Shown: positions 11,573 through 20,782, counted from the stretch's first letter. The stretch is 64,000 bases of DNA from Niastella vici (GCF_002077945.1 NZ_LVYD01000054.1:111213-175212); one strand, 5' to 3'. Translations and numbers: made by a program. The notes: generated from the sequence alone by a model not told the origin.

Positions 11573-14500
11573 TTATAAACCAACATTTATTCCCAGCATG
11601 TACGTAGTTGGCTTGGGATAATCGAAGAAGGTTTGTCCCTGTGCAAATGCATCGCCGTAAGTGGTTACTTCGGGATCGTTGCCCGAGAACTTCGTTTTCA
11701 GGAAAAAGTTCTGTACAGAGGCGTATACCCTTAGCCTGCTAAGTTTTAAGAAATTTGCAGTGCCGGCGGGGAAATTATAGGCCAGCAACAAATTCTTTCC
11801 GCGAATAAAGGAACCATCTTCTACCCAACGGGTATCTACATTGGTTACATACCCGGCCCTTGTATCCCTGATGGCCGCGATCATGGTATTATTATTATTC
11901 TTGCTGGGTTGATAATAGTCGAGCACCGAGCTGAAACTGTTGGCAATACCTGTTCTGTCTTCGCCTGAGTGGTGCGTTTGGTTCAGGATATCATTTCCGT
12001 ACATATAGGCGATCTCAATAGTGAGGTCCAGATTTTTATACCGGAAGCTGTTGACGAATGAACCCCAGCCTTTTGGCGTACCGTGGCCAATGATCATGCG
12101 GTCGGCATCATTAATGGCATAATCACCGTTTACATCAAGGTATTTTAAATCACCGGGCAGAATGGGCTTACCGCCGCGGTAGCTGGTAAATTTCGCTGCT
12201 TCGGCTCTTTCTGCTTCCGTCCATACACCCAAACGCTTAAGCCCCCAGAAAGAACCCACCGGATCTCCCACTCTGATTATACCGGTGTTTGATAAAAAGT
12301 TCGGGTTACCCGAGTAAATGGGTGCCGGCGTAGCCAGTGAAAGCACTTTATTCTTGTTCAGGGAAATATTGAAAGTAGTGCTCCATGTAAAGTCCTTCTG
12401 GTTAATGTTCAACGTATTTATGGTAAACTCAAAGCCTTTATTCTCCAGGCTGCCTACGTTCTTGAAGACCGATGGATAACCGGTTGACCGTGGCAATGGC
12501 GCATCGAGCAACATGTCGGTGGTTTTACGGTAATACACATCCGCTTCCACCATGATCCTGTTACCCAATAAACCCAATTCAATACCGGCATCAGATTGCG
12601 TTGTTCTTTCCCATTTCAGATCGAGGTTACCCAGCCTGCCAGTGCCAATACCGCTGAACCGCGCATTGCTGAATATGGCTGTGTAGGAACCCAGTTGTGC
12701 GTCGGACCGGTAGGGTGCAATTTCCGAGTTACCGGTTAACCCATAACTGGCCCTGATCTTAAGGTTTGAAATGATATTGTTGTTTTTCAGGAAATCTTCA
12801 TCAGATGCTTTCCAGGCCACCCCTGCCGAGGGGAAAAAGGCAAATTTATTATTGTCGCCAAACTTCGAACTTCCATCAACCCGGCCGGTAACAGTAAGCA
12901 GGTATTTTCCTTTATAGGCATAATTCACGCGGCCGAAGTAAGAGTTGAACGCAAAGCCGCTTTTGCTTGAAGCAGAGGCATTCTGTGTACTTCCCTGGCC
13001 GAGATTATACCATTGAAAAACGTCGGACGAAAAATTCTGGGAGCTGGCATTTACCGAGTTATAATTGGTTCCCTGCCAGGAAAGCCCGATCAGGCCATTT
13101 ACAACATGATCTCCATGAAAGGTTTTGTTGTAATTCAGGAAAGTTTCGCTCGACCAGTATATTTCCCTGTTATCAAAAATACTGGCGGTACCATTCTGGT
13201 CGCGCGATATTTGATCGAGCGTACGGCCGCTGAACTGGTTTTCCTGCCGTTGAACAAAACTTACCCCTACCTGGCTTTTGATATCGAAGCCGTTGCCTAA
13301 TAAAACATTTACATAGGCATGGCCCAGCATGTTCTGCACATTTACAATATACTTTCTGTCGGTCATAATGTGCACGGGGTTCGATCCGCCTTCTGCACCG
13401 GGGTACAGGTAGTTATCGCCCCAGGTTCCGTCGGCAAATTTAACCGGCAAAAAAGGAAATGATTCTGTGATCATCCGCACCGAGTTCAAACCGCCGGTAC
13501 CCTGATCAACCAGGTTTTCTTCCTGGTTATTATAAGCCAGGCTCCCCCCTATCCGCAACCATTCGTTGGGTTTCAGGTCCTGAACAAACCGGGCCGAATA
13601 ACGCTTCAGGTACGAATTGAGCAGTAAGCCATTTTCATCGCGGTAACCGAGGAACAATCCATATAAATTATTGTCCTTGCCACCGGTTACCCCTATCTGG
13701 TGATTTTGTGTGAGCTTATTCTGTACCGATTCTTTCAACCAGTCGGTATTATATAAAGGATTGCCATTTGCATCGAACAGGTTGGGTAAACTCTTTCTTT
13801 TTACCCGTGGGTCAACTGCGGTTGAATAGTTGCCCGCTGCCCAGCCTGCAGGGTCATACACTTTTATATTATCGAAAGCCAGGTTTTCGAGATCGATGTA
13901 TTGTTGTGCATTCAGCATGTGCACTCTTTTGGGGCCAATGGTTGGCACACTAAAACTACCATCGTAATTAACCCTGGCAGGCCCATTTGTTCCACGTTTG
14001 GTAGTAATGAGCACAACACCGTTGGCGCCGCGGGCCCCGTAAATTGCTGTTCCCGATGCGTCTTTCAGCACTTCCACCGAGGCTATATCATTCGGGTTGA
14101 TATAGTCAATAGAATTACTATTGAGTGTTTGGTTGCCGATGGGTATATATACCCCATCTACCACATACAACGGGTTGTTCGATGAGTTGATAGAGCTGAA
14201 ACCGCGTACCCTGATGCGGGTTGCACCACCGGGCCGGCCCGAGTTGGTTGAAACCTGAACACCGGCGATCCTGCCCGATAAAGCCTCATTCACCGAAGCT
14301 GCAGGCCGTTCCTGCAATTGGGCCGACTTTACCGAGCCTACCGATCCGGTAAGGTCTTTTTTTCTTACGGTACCATAACCGATCACTACCACTTCGCTCA
14401 TGGAACCTTTGCTTAACTGCAGCTGAACATTCAGCGTTTCTTCATTACCAACAACCTGTTGGTACCCATCATACCCTGTGTGGGTGAATACCAGTGTTGC

Positions 14501-14722
14501 ACCCTTTGTAACGCTAATACTGAAACTTCCATTGATATCGGTAGATACACCGGTTGACTGACCTTTTACTGTAACCGATACACCGGGCAGTGGTGTACCA
14601 TCTTTTGAATCGGTCACTTTTCCGCTAACTGGGCGGGTTTGAGAAAATACCAGTACTGAAGTTAAAAGTGCGAACAAGCTCAGAAGACATCGCCTTCCGA
14701 GGGAATAAAACTGCTTTTTCAT
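11573..14722 (-). CDS. SusC/RagA-family TonB-linked outer membrane transporter
   Basis: A 1049-residue TonB-dependent transporter that imports SusD-bound substrate into the periplasm. After a signal peptide (ending near ALLTSVLVFSQ) comes the carboxypeptidase-like beta-sandwich (VSGKVTDSKDGTPLPGVSVTVKG), then the linker SEVVVIGYGTVRKKDLTGSV and a plug domain with the family motif PLYVVDGVYIP and GARGANGVVLITTK. The rest is a 22-strand barrel ending in TTYMLGINVGL. The ATG at 14720-14722 is chosen over a TTG two codons upstream. It is the first gene of a two-gene operon with susD. The LacI-family gene just upstream on the same strand is the likely regulator. Confidence 0.95.
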   Translation of the reverse strand: MKKQFYSLGRRCLLSLFALLTSVLVFSQTRPVSGKVTDSKDGTPLPGVSVTVKGQSTGVSTDINGSFSISVTKGATLVFTHTGYDGYQQVVGNEETLNVQLQLSKGSMSEVVVIGYGTVRKKDLTGSVGSVKSAQLQERPAASVNEALSGRIAGVQVSTNSGRPGGATRIRVRGFSSINSSNNPLYVVDGVYIPIGNQTLNSNSIDYINPNDIASVEVLKDASGTAIYGARGANGVVLITTKRGTNGPARVNYDGSFSVPTIGPKRVHMLNAQQYIDLENLAFDNIKVYDPAGWAAGNYSTAVDPRVKRKSLPNLFDANGNPLYNTDWLKESVQNKLTQNHQIGVTGGKDNNLYGLFLGYRDENGLLLNSYLKRYSARFVQDLKPNEWLRIGGSLAYNNQEENLVDQGTGGLNSVRMITESFPFLPVKFADGTWGDNYLYPGAEGGSNPVHIMTDRKYIVNVQNMLGHAYVNVLLGNGFDIKSQVGVSFVQRQENQFSGRTLDQISRDQNGTASIFDNREIYWSSETFLNYNKTFHGDHVVNGLIGLSWQGTNYNSVNASSQNFSSDVFQWYNLGQGSTQNASASSKSGFAFNSYFGRVNYAYKGKYLLTVTGRVDGSSKFGDNNKFAFFPSAGVAWKASDEDFLKNNNIISNLKIRASYGLTGNSEIAPYRSDAQLGSYTAIFSNARFSGIGTGRLGNLDLKWERTTQSDAGIELGLLGNRIMVEADVYYRKTTDMLLDAPLPRSTGYPSVFKNVGSLENKGFEFTINTLNINQKDFTWSTTFNISLNKNKVLSLATPAPIYSGNPNFLSNTGIIRVGDPVGSFWGLKRLGVWTEAERAEAAKFTSYRGGKPILPGDLKYLDVNGDYAINDADRMIIGHGTPKGWGSFVNSFRYKNLDLTIEIAYMYGNDILNQTHHSGEDRTGIANSFSSVLDYYQPSKNNNNTMIAAIRDTRAGYVTNVDTRWVEDGSFIRGKNLLLAYNFPAGTANFLKLSRLRVYASVQNFFLKTKFSGNDPEVTTYGDAFAQGQTFFDYPKPTTYMLGINVGL

Positions 14723-15156
14723 ACGCAAGTTTTGGTTTAATAATTAATACTATATCGATTGTGCAAGTGAAGCAAAGGGTATCCCCCTGCATCACATAAC
14801 CTTATTCACCAAAAAATCACAAAAGGTTTTTTAAGTGTAATTGTAAAATATTCACATATGCACAGGAGCTTTACTTGCCAAACAGGAACTCCCGTTTCAT
14901 CATACCAGGGGCCAAAAGGGGATTTATTATACAGGTATACGAATGTATCATGCAACTTAAATATCAGTTTAAGTACATGAATGCATTGTACCTGTTTTAC
15001 AAGGGCAGAATTGTCTACTGAATTTATTTCAACCTATCAGGGAATAAAACAGAAACGGCAACAAGCAGTCTGTTTCAGGAAACTATAATAAAAATTGTCA
15101 ATTCGCATATGGCAAACAGTTTGAATAAAAATCGCTTTATGAAATTGATTTCAGCG

Positions 15157-15192
15157 CAAAGTTAATTAAAGTTACTAATTCTAAAACGTTTT
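15157..15192 (-). promoter_or_regulatory. Putative susC promoter with overlapping LacI-type operator
   Basis: TAACTTTG (15164-15157, minus strand) matches the -7 element TAnnTTTG. About 18 bp upstream is a T-rich -33 region that is part of the palindrome AAAACGTTTT (15183-15192). LacI/GalR operators are typically palindromes centred on CG, and this one would block the -33 box. In the 14723-15412 gap no gene is supported; it holds this site and an AT-rich susC leader of about 430 nt. Confidence 0.45.
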
Positions 15193-15412
15193 TGCAAAAT
15201 ATAGCAACATGATCTTCCGGTTAATTTTTGACACTCTAAAAATGTACAATTCAGGAAAATGAATGCATGGATTCACATAAGCCAATTACAGGCTTATATT
15301 ACTCATTTTGTGCAGTAATGTGTAGGCGGCTATTGTATTATGTTAGCCATAAGATCAGTAAGGTCGCAAAATTTCGCAGGCATATCAGCCTGCCCCATTC
15401 CAATAAAAAAAC

Positions 15413-16459
15413 CTATTTATTTACTTTCGGCAGGTACTCTGTGGTTCCCCTGATCACCAATCCCGGCGATATTTCAAGTTTTGTTTCTCCACCCAGATTA
15501 TTGTTGCCTTTGCCCAGCTGGTCCATCAGCAGCTCGAGGGCAGTTTTGGCAATTTCCTCGGCCGGCTGGCGAATGCAGGTAATACCCGGCGGGTACAGGC
15601 GGAACACGTCATGGTCGTCAAAAACGATCATGGCCAGGTCGTCGGGCAGCTTCAGGCCCAGGCGGTGAATGCTTTCGAGGCCCAGTAAACCCAGGTAATT
15701 GGTAGCAAAGAACACGGCTTCCAGGTCGGGGGTGTTCTTTAAAAAGGAGGTCACCTGTTGTATGCCGATCTCTTTTTCTTTTTCTTCTTCATATTTAAGT
15801 GTCAGCACCAGGTTATCGGTGCTCAGGCCTTCTTTTTGCATGGCATCCTGGTAGGCTTTCAGGCGCTCTTCCATTTGCACCAGGTTCAGGTCAACGGTCA
15901 CAAAACCAATGCGGCGGTAGCCCTTTTCGATCATGTGGCTCATGCCTTTCATTACGCCTTCATAATTATTTACCAGCACGTGCGGCACATCGATGCCGGG
16001 GAAATAGCTATCCATCAGCACCACGGGCTTATTGTCGGCGATCAGTTCTTTAATGTCCTGTTCCATACCCGGTGTAGGCGTAATAATATAGCCGTCGACC
16101 TGCCGTTGCGATAACATACCGATCAGCTCTTTTCCTTTCTGCCGGTTATTTTCAGTGCTTGTATAAACAATCTTATAGCCAAACCGGGCGGCTTCTTCTT
16201 CTATGATGCGTGAAAGGGAAGCAAAGAAGTTCCCCGATATGGTTTCAACCACCAGTCCAAGGATCTGCGATTTACCGGTACGCAGGCTTACGGCCACCGG
16301 GTTGGGATGATAGCCCTCTTTTTTGGCTACTTCCATGATCTTGCTGGCAAGCGTTTCACTGATACGCATTTGTTTAGCCTTGCCATTCAAAACAAACGAT
16401 ACAGTAGAGGGCGACACACCGGCAATGCGAGCGATATCTTTGAGGGAGACGCGTTTCAT
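15413..16459 (-). CDS. LacI/GalR-family transcriptional regulator
   Basis: A 348-residue repressor-type regulator. The N-terminal helix-turn-helix and hinge helix are clear (SLKDIARIAGVSPSTVSFVL, then YHPNPVAVSLRTGKS, residues 5 to about 60). A periplasmic-binding-protein-like sugar-sensing domain follows (LGLVVETISGNFFASLSRII; GYIITPTPGMEQ; LVNNYEGVMKGMSHMIEKG; DDLAMIVFDDHDVFRLYPPGITCIRQP). It lies between rplL and susC, all on one strand, and is separated from rplL by a strong terminator. The natural inference is that it controls the adjacent susC-susD genes in response to a sugar; the AAAACGTTTT palindrome in the susC promoter is a candidate target. Confidence 0.93.
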   Translation of the reverse strand: MKRVSLKDIARIAGVSPSTVSFVLNGKAKQMRISETLASKIMEVAKKEGYHPNPVAVSLRTGKSQILGLVVETISGNFFASLSRIIEEEAARFGYKIVYTSTENNRQKGKELIGMLSQRQVDGYIITPTPGMEQDIKELIADNKPVVLMDSYFPGIDVPHVLVNNYEGVMKGMSHMIEKGYRRIGFVTVDLNLVQMEERLKAYQDAMQKEGLSTDNLVLTLKYEEEKEKEIGIQQVTSFLKNTPDLEAVFFATNYLGLLGLESIHRLGLKLPDDLAMIVFDDHDVFRLYPPGITCIRQPAEEIAKTALELLMDQLGKGNNNLGGETKLEISPGLVIRGTTEYLPKVNK

Positions 16460-16535
16460 ATTAAATTAGATGTTATATAAAGGAGACTACTAAACTATGA
16501 AAATAAAACTTAACAAACTTGATTTCCCCCATATA

Positions 16536-16565
16536 ATAAAAAAAGTCCCGCGGGTAACGCGGGAC
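16536..16565 (-). terminator. Terminator of the rplKAJL operon
   Basis: A perfect 8-bp GC-rich stem (GTCCCGCG / CGCGGGAC, 5-nt loop) is followed on the minus strand by a T7 run, 26 bp after the rplL stop. It ends the ribosomal-protein transcript before the LacI gene. Confidence 0.85.
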
Positions 16566-16590
16566 CTTTTTATTGCTAGTATGAAGCTAA

Positions 16591-16965
16591 TTATTTTACT
16601 TCTACTTCAGCGCCAGCTTCTTTCAGCTTAGCAACCAGAGCGTCAGCATCAGCTTTGCTGATACCTTCTTTTACTGGTTTGGGAGCGCCATCAACTAAGT
16701 CTTTAGCTTCTTTCAGGCCAAGACCAGTTAATTCTTTAACCACTTTCACTACGTTCAGTTTGTTAGCGCCACCGTTTTTCAGGATAACGTCGAACGCAGT
16801 TTTTTCTTCTGCAGCAGCAGCAGCAGGACCAGCAGGACCAGCAACAGCTACAGCAGCAGCTGCAGGCTCAATGCCGTACTCTTCTTTCAGGATTTTTGCT
16901 AACTCGTTAACTTCTTTAACAGTCAGGCTTACTAACTGCTCAGCGAATGCTTTTAAATCTGCCAT
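16591..16965 (-). CDS. rplL: 50S ribosomal protein L7/L12
   Basis: A 124-residue stalk protein of the large ribosomal subunit that recruits translation GTPases. The N-terminal dimerisation helices ([22 protein letters not shown]) are followed by an Ala/Gly/Pro-rich flexible hinge (residues about 37-55). The conserved C-terminal factor-binding domain then follows ([59 protein letters not shown]). It is the last gene of the rplK-rplA-rplJ-rplL operon. In most bacteria rpoB follows; here a terminator and a LacI/SusCD block do. Confidence 0.98.
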   Translation of the reverse strand: MADLKAFAEQLVSLTVKEVNELAKILKEEYGIEPAAAAVAVAGPAGPAAAAAEEKTAFDVILKNGGANKLNVVKVVKELTGLGLKEAKDLVDGAPKPVKEGISKADADALVAKLKEAGAEVEVK

Positions 16966-17075
16966 TGTTGTAAATTTTTCCCGCCTTCATTGCCTGTGCT
17001 CCGGCGGATGTTTAAAAAAATTTGTTTAAAATAACCCTCAGGCAAGGGTTAGTATTTTGGGACCGTGATCAGTTA

Positions 17076-17618
17076 TTACTGAGCGCGATCTTCTAAAGCT
17101 TTGATCAAACCAGCCAGTTTGTTGCCGGCGTTCAGGCCGCTGATAACATTCTTGGCAGGTGATTGCAACAGACCAATGATTTCGCCGATAAGGTCGTTTT
17201 TGCTTTTCAGCGTGGTCAGGGTCTTCAACTGGTCGTCGCCCAGGAACACATCGCCATCAATGAAGGCAGCTTTCAACACGGGTTTCTCAAAAACATTTTT
17301 ACCCTTTGTATTGGCTGTACGGAATTCGCTGATGATCAATGCGGGCTCTTTTGCATTTTCACTGAACATTACGGCTGTAACACCGTTCAGTGATTCGAAC
17401 ATGCCTGAATACCTTTTTTCATCAAGGGCTTCCAGCGCCTTGCGGATCAGGGTATTTTTGGCAACCTTCATTTCAACTTTCTTATTGAAACATACACGGC
17501 GCAGGTTACCTACCTGTGCAACCGTTAATGATTCGGTATTGGTAACATAGAAATTGTTGTATTGAGAGAACTTCTCTTTCAACACTTCAATTACTTCGTT
17601 TTTTTCCTGTTTTGTCAT
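17076..17618 (-). CDS. rplJ: 50S ribosomal protein L10
   Basis: A 180-residue base protein of the ribosomal stalk that anchors L7/L12 dimers to 23S rRNA. The N-terminal RNA-binding region (KNEVIEVLKEKFSQYNNFYVTNTESLTVAQVGNLRR, with NTLIRKALE) is typical. The C-terminal helix that holds L12 dimers follows (PAKNVISGLNAGNKLAGLIKALEDRAQ). It lies 110 bp upstream of rplL and 71 bp after rplA. The short leader between rplA and rplJ has a small hairpin (GCTG / CAGC, 17651-17665) that could be a regulatory element, but a true L10 autoregulatory fold cannot be confirmed by eye. Confidence 0.97.
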   Translation of the reverse strand: MTKQEKNEVIEVLKEKFSQYNNFYVTNTESLTVAQVGNLRRVCFNKKVEMKVAKNTLIRKALEALDEKRYSGMFESLNGVTAVMFSENAKEPALIISEFRTANTKGKNVFEKPVLKAAFIDGDVFLGDDQLKTLTTLKSKNDLIGEIIGLLQSPAKNVISGLNAGNKLAGLIKALEDRAQ

Positions 17619-17689
17619 AACGCTAAATTTTTGTTGGTTTCGCTCATAATGCTGCTTTTGACAGCACTACTTCGTCGCGTTATTAAAGT

Positions 17690-18391
17690 TTAGTTCATTA
17701 AAGATTTTGTTTCAACTGCAATAGCAGGGCTCATGGAGCTGGCCATGAACACGCTTTTCAGGTAAGTGCCTTTTGCAGAAGACGGCTTTGCCTTGATGAT
17801 CGCATCAATCAGCGAATGGCTGTTCTCAGCAATTTTCTCAGGGCTGAAGCTTACGCGGCCGATAGAAGCGTGAATGATACCAGCTTTATCAACCTTGAAA
17901 GCGATCTTACCACCTTTCACCTCGTTTACTGCTGCAGCCACATCATTGGTAACCGTACCTGTTTTGGGGTTGGGCATCAGGTTACGGGGACCCAGGATTT
18001 TACCCAGTTTACCAATTTTAGGCATTACAGAAGGCGTGGCCACAATTACATCCACATCAACCCAGCCAGCTTCTATCTTCTGAACAAACTCATCGAGGCC
18101 AACAAAATCGGCGCCGGCTGATTTTGCATCAGCTTCTTTATCGGGGGTACATAATACCAGTACTCTTTTGGTTTTACCGGTACCATGGGGCAGGGTAACA
18201 GTACCGCGAATAGCCTGGTCGGCTTTCTTGGGGTCAACACCTAACCTGATATGAAGATCTACCGATGCATCGAATTTGGTTGTATTTACGGTTTTCACGA
18301 TAGAGGAAGCCTCTTTCAGTGAATACTGTTTATTTTTATCGACTTTAGCGTCAACTGCTTTTCTTTTTTTAGGAATTCTTCCCATTGTCAT
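17690..18391 (-). CDS. rplA: 50S ribosomal protein L1
   Basis: A 233-residue L1 stalk protein, which binds 23S rRNA near the E site and is a translational repressor of its own operon in many bacteria. Signature segments include [61 protein letters not shown] followed by [13 protein letters not shown], and the C-terminal [22 protein letters not shown]. Two nearby ATGs (18391 and 18385) are both plausible starts; the upstream one is given. It lies 37 bp downstream of rplK. Confidence 0.97.
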   Translation of the reverse strand: MTMGRIPKKRKAVDAKVDKNKQYSLKEASSIVKTVNTTKFDASVDLHIRLGVDPKKADQAIRGTVTLPHGTGKTKRVLVLCTPDKEADAKSAGADFVGLDEFVQKIEAGWVDVDVIVATPSVMPKIGKLGKILGPRNLMPNPKTGTVTNDVAAAVNEVKGGKIAFKVDKAGIIHASIGRVSFSPEKIAENSHSLIDAIIKAKPSSAKGTYLKSVFMASSMSPAIAVETKSLMN

Positions 18392-18428
18392 TCAGTTTTA
18401 AAAATCCCGTCTTGCCGGGAGTGAACAA

Positions 18429-18872
18429 TTAATTTTCCCAGGGAGCTTTGCCGTCAACGGTAAGACCCATGCTGCGGGCTGTACCAGCCACCATACGCAT
18501 AGCACTTTCCAGGGTGAAACAATTCAGGTCGGGCATTTTATCTTTCGCAATAACCTCAACCTGGTTCCAGTTCACTTTACCCACCTTATTACGGTTAGGC
18601 TCTTTAGAACCGCTTTGGAGTTTAGCTGCTTCCAGCAACTGAACGGCTGCAGGAGGAGTTTTAATTACAAACTCGAACGATTTGTCTGAATAAACGGTAA
18701 TTAAAACGGGAAGTACTTTGCCCATTTTATCCTGCGTGCGGGCGTTGAATTGTTTGCAGAATTCCATGATATTAATACCCTTGGAACCCAGTGCAGGACC
18801 TACAGGAGGCGCCGGATTGGCCTGGCCGCCTTTTACCTGAAGCTTTACGTAGCCGGTAATTTCTTTTGCCAT
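18429..18872 (-). CDS. rplK: 50S ribosomal protein L11
   Basis: A 147-residue protein of the GTPase-associated centre, needed for stringent-response signalling and release-factor action. The N-terminal thiopeptide-binding domain has the proline-rich helix ([20 protein letters not shown] followed by [11 protein letters not shown]). The C-terminal rRNA-binding domain follows ([40 protein letters not shown]). First gene of the operon. Its promoter at 18988-19017 shows it starts a separate transcript from nusG. The roughly 110-nt leader contains a TCCC-GATAAAA-GGGA hairpin (around 18903-18917), a possible L1 binding site by position only. Confidence 0.98.
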   Translation of the reverse strand: MAKEITGYVKLQVKGGQANPAPPVGPALGSKGINIMEFCKQFNARTQDKMGKVLPVLITVYSDKSFEFVIKTPPAAVQLLEAAKLQSGSKEPNRNKVGKVNWNQVEVIAKDKMPDLNCFTLESAMRMVAGTARSMGLTVDGKAPWEN

Positions 18873-18987
18873 GTTTACTGATTTATTGGTTCAAACGATG
18901 GTTCATCCCTTTTATCGGGACTACTTGATCTCCCAAATTCCTCTTTCCGCCAGTGGGCGAACTAAAAAGAACTTTCTTTTGGGGACG

Positions 18988-19017
18988 CAAAGGTAGAAAA
19001 ATTTATCAAATAGACAA
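18988..19017 (-). promoter_or_regulatory. Putative rplKAJL promoter (TTG-N19-TACCTTTG)
   Basis: On the minus strand TTG (19017-19015), then exactly 19 bp, then TACCTTTG (18995-18988). It is identical in sequence and spacing to the element upstream of rpoB, and its -7 box is identical to that upstream of the tRNA-tuf operon. Transcription would start near 18980, about 108 nt ahead of rplK. Confidence 0.75.
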
Positions 19018-20061
19018 CTTTATCTAACACCTAAATATTTTCCTGAGAAAAAGCTGCAATATACGCCGGTATTGGGATAGCGGGAGCATTGGGGTTCCCG
19101 GGTGTGGTTATATGGTTAAGGGGGAGAACAGGCCAGCGGGGGCAGTATCCCATTATCAAAAAGCAGGTTCCCGGATGCGGTTTCCGTTATTTGGGATAGA
19201 ACCGAAGGCAATCGGCATTCCCCGATGGCACAGGCGCCGGGGCGCCGGGGTGCCGGCTTTCCGTTAACTAAACTGGTTGTACCAGAAACCAGCCTTCTGA
19301 GGATTGGGGAGAACTGGGAAGTTCAGCTTTACGAAGCCCGGGAGAGAAGCCGCGGTATCTGCCAAAATGACCTTCCCGCCCCTCCTAACCCGGGTCCCGG
19401 ATACCCCTGCCGAACGCACACTGTTTGTATTTCCGTTAAACAGATCGTAGTTATGCCCCCATCTTTCAAACAAGGAAGTATTGCTAACAATACGCCTGTA
19501 GCTGCATTATAAAAACAGGCAACAGCCCTATCAATAAACCATCATACTCATGGATAACTGATCGTATAAAACCCATATGCTGTTCTTATTTACCGATAAC
19601 CGTTGATGTATGCCGGTTAAACGCTTTATGCTGTTACATACAACAACCGGCCATGCAATAACCAGCCAGTGACAACGCAGTGAAGGGTTCAATTATACAG
19701 CCATTTGCCGGTGTTTTTTACCGCATCAGCCGCCCACCCGGCTGGCAGGGCTGCTGAAGCAAACCCAGTACAGATAAGGGTTTCAGCCTGGTCAAATATA
19801 TCCAGGCCCGTTTGCCTGCGGCAACCGCATTAATTTAGCGCTATCATAAAAAACAGCATAGCCAAACCTACAAATGATGGCCGGAATTTTGCAAGAAGAG
19901 TATCATGAAATAACAGGATCACCAATGAGAAAGAGAGATCACTGTTAGCAAAAAGGTAGTAGTTTTTTATTTTTTGAATTTTTATACGTAGCTTTTGCGT
20001 TTAATTATAATAACGCTTCTTCTTATAGAAATTAACCAACAACAAAAAACACATCAACACT
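19018..20061. other. Non-coding or decayed segment between rplK and the histone-like gene
   Basis: About 1 kb without a convincing gene, splitting the usual nusG-rplK neighbourhood. The part at 19080-19450 is GC-rich with short repeats (GGCGCCGGGGCGCCGGGG, around 19229-19247). Both strands stay open for 70-95 codons at 19225-19512; the minus-strand frame (19264-19473, beginning after a stop, with LFERWGHNYDLFNGNTNS) reads like a protein fragment but has no good start. I could not assign either. The 19500-20060 part is ordinary AT-rich leader for the plus-strand gene at 20062. Confidence 0.4.
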
Positions 20062-20607
20062 ATGGCCAAAGCAAAGAAAAAAGCAGCAAAAAAAGCCGCT
20101 CCTAAAAAAGCAGCGAAGAAAAAATCACCGGCCAAAAAAGCGGCTAAGAAAGCCGTGAAAAAGGCTGCCAAAAAAGCTGTTAAGAAAGCCGCCAAGAAAG
20201 CTGCCCCCAAAAAAGCAGCGAAAAAAGCAGCAAAAAAAGCCACTAAAAAAGCGGCTAAGAAAGCTGTGAAAAAGGCCGCTAAAAAGGCTGCACCTAAAAA
20301 AGCCGCCAAGAAAGCTGCTCCCCCAAAAGCAGTAAAAAAAGCCGCTAAAAAAGCAGCGCCTAAAAAGAAAAGAGCGGTAGCTAAACCAGAGCCTGTTCAG
20401 GAAAAAGAACCAATGATCGTTCCGCCCGTAATGGAAGTAGATGTGGAGGAAACAGATGTTGATACTGATATCGATACAGATACTGACGACGATACCGATG
20501 CAGCTGTTGATATTGATGATGTAGATGTTGACACTGATTCTGATGAGGATGCCATCGAAGAACCCGTTGAAGACGAGGATGAAGATGAGGACGACGAAGA
20601 CATTTAA
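20062..20607 (+). CDS. Histone H1-like Lys/Ala-rich DNA-binding protein with acidic tail
   Basis: A 181-residue low-complexity protein. Residues 1 to about 105 are almost only Lys, Ala and Pro in KKAAPKKAAKKAVKKAAKK-type repeats, like the C-terminal domain of eukaryotic histone H1 and bacterial Hc1/AlgP-like proteins that bind DNA non-specifically. After a short linker (AVAKPEPVQEKEPMIVPPVM) the last 55 residues are nearly all Asp/Glu/Thr/Val/Ile (VDVEETDVDTDIDTDTDDDT to DEDEDEDDEDI). The protein is therefore sharply divided into a basic and an acidic half. It is on the plus strand, opposite the ribosomal genes, with its own terminator. Role in nucleoid compaction is inferred from composition only. 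Confidence 0.85.
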   Translation: MAKAKKKAAKKAAPKKAAKKKSPAKKAAKKAVKKAAKKAVKKAAKKAAPKKAAKKAAKKATKKAAKKAVKKAAKKAAPKKAAKKAAPPKAVKKAAKKAAPKKKRAVAKPEPVQEKEPMIVPPVMEVDVEETDVDTDIDTDTDDDTDAAVDIDDVDVDTDSDEDAIEEPVEDEDEDEDDEDI

Positions 20608-20642
20608 GCAATTGCCGGCAATTGGCAACAATCGAAAAATAT

Positions 20643-20672
20643 AACCTTTCCCGACACGGAAAGGTTTTTTTA
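20643..20672 (+). terminator. Terminator of the histone-like gene
   Basis: A perfect 9-bp stem (AACCTTTCC / GGAAAGGTT, 6-nt loop) runs into a T7 tract on the plus strand, 35 bp after the stop. Confidence 0.85.
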
Positions 20673-20752
20673 TTGGCTGCCCCTTCCGGGGGGTGGCTTT
20701 TCTCCTAAATCCCCCAACAATTCAACCTGATCCGTGGCCTTCCTTCCCGGGC

Positions 20753-20782
20753 AAAAAAAAACATCCGCCCCGAGGCAGATGT
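20753..20782 (-). terminator. Terminator of the secE-nusG transcript
   Basis: A 9-bp stem with one G-U pair (ACATCTGCC / GGCGGATGT, 4-nt loop) is followed on the minus strand by a run of eight or more T, about 30 bp after the nusG stop. This confirms that nusG and rplK are not co-transcribed here. Confidence 0.85.

Noticed and set aside
15267..15668. A 133-codon plus-strand open frame over the LacI 3' end
   Set aside because: More than half lies antisense to the regulator gene, and the remaining part is AT-rich leader with no conserved motif.
19225..19512. A 95-codon plus-strand open frame in the nusG-rplK gap
   Set aside because: The sequence is GC-rich with internal repeats, no recognisable motif and an equally open opposite strand; listed as a remnant and not as a gene.
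20125..20631. Minus-strand open frames opposite the histone-like gene
   Set aside because: They are mirror images of low-complexity Lys/Ala and Asp codons, giving Phe/Gly- and Ser-runs with no fold.
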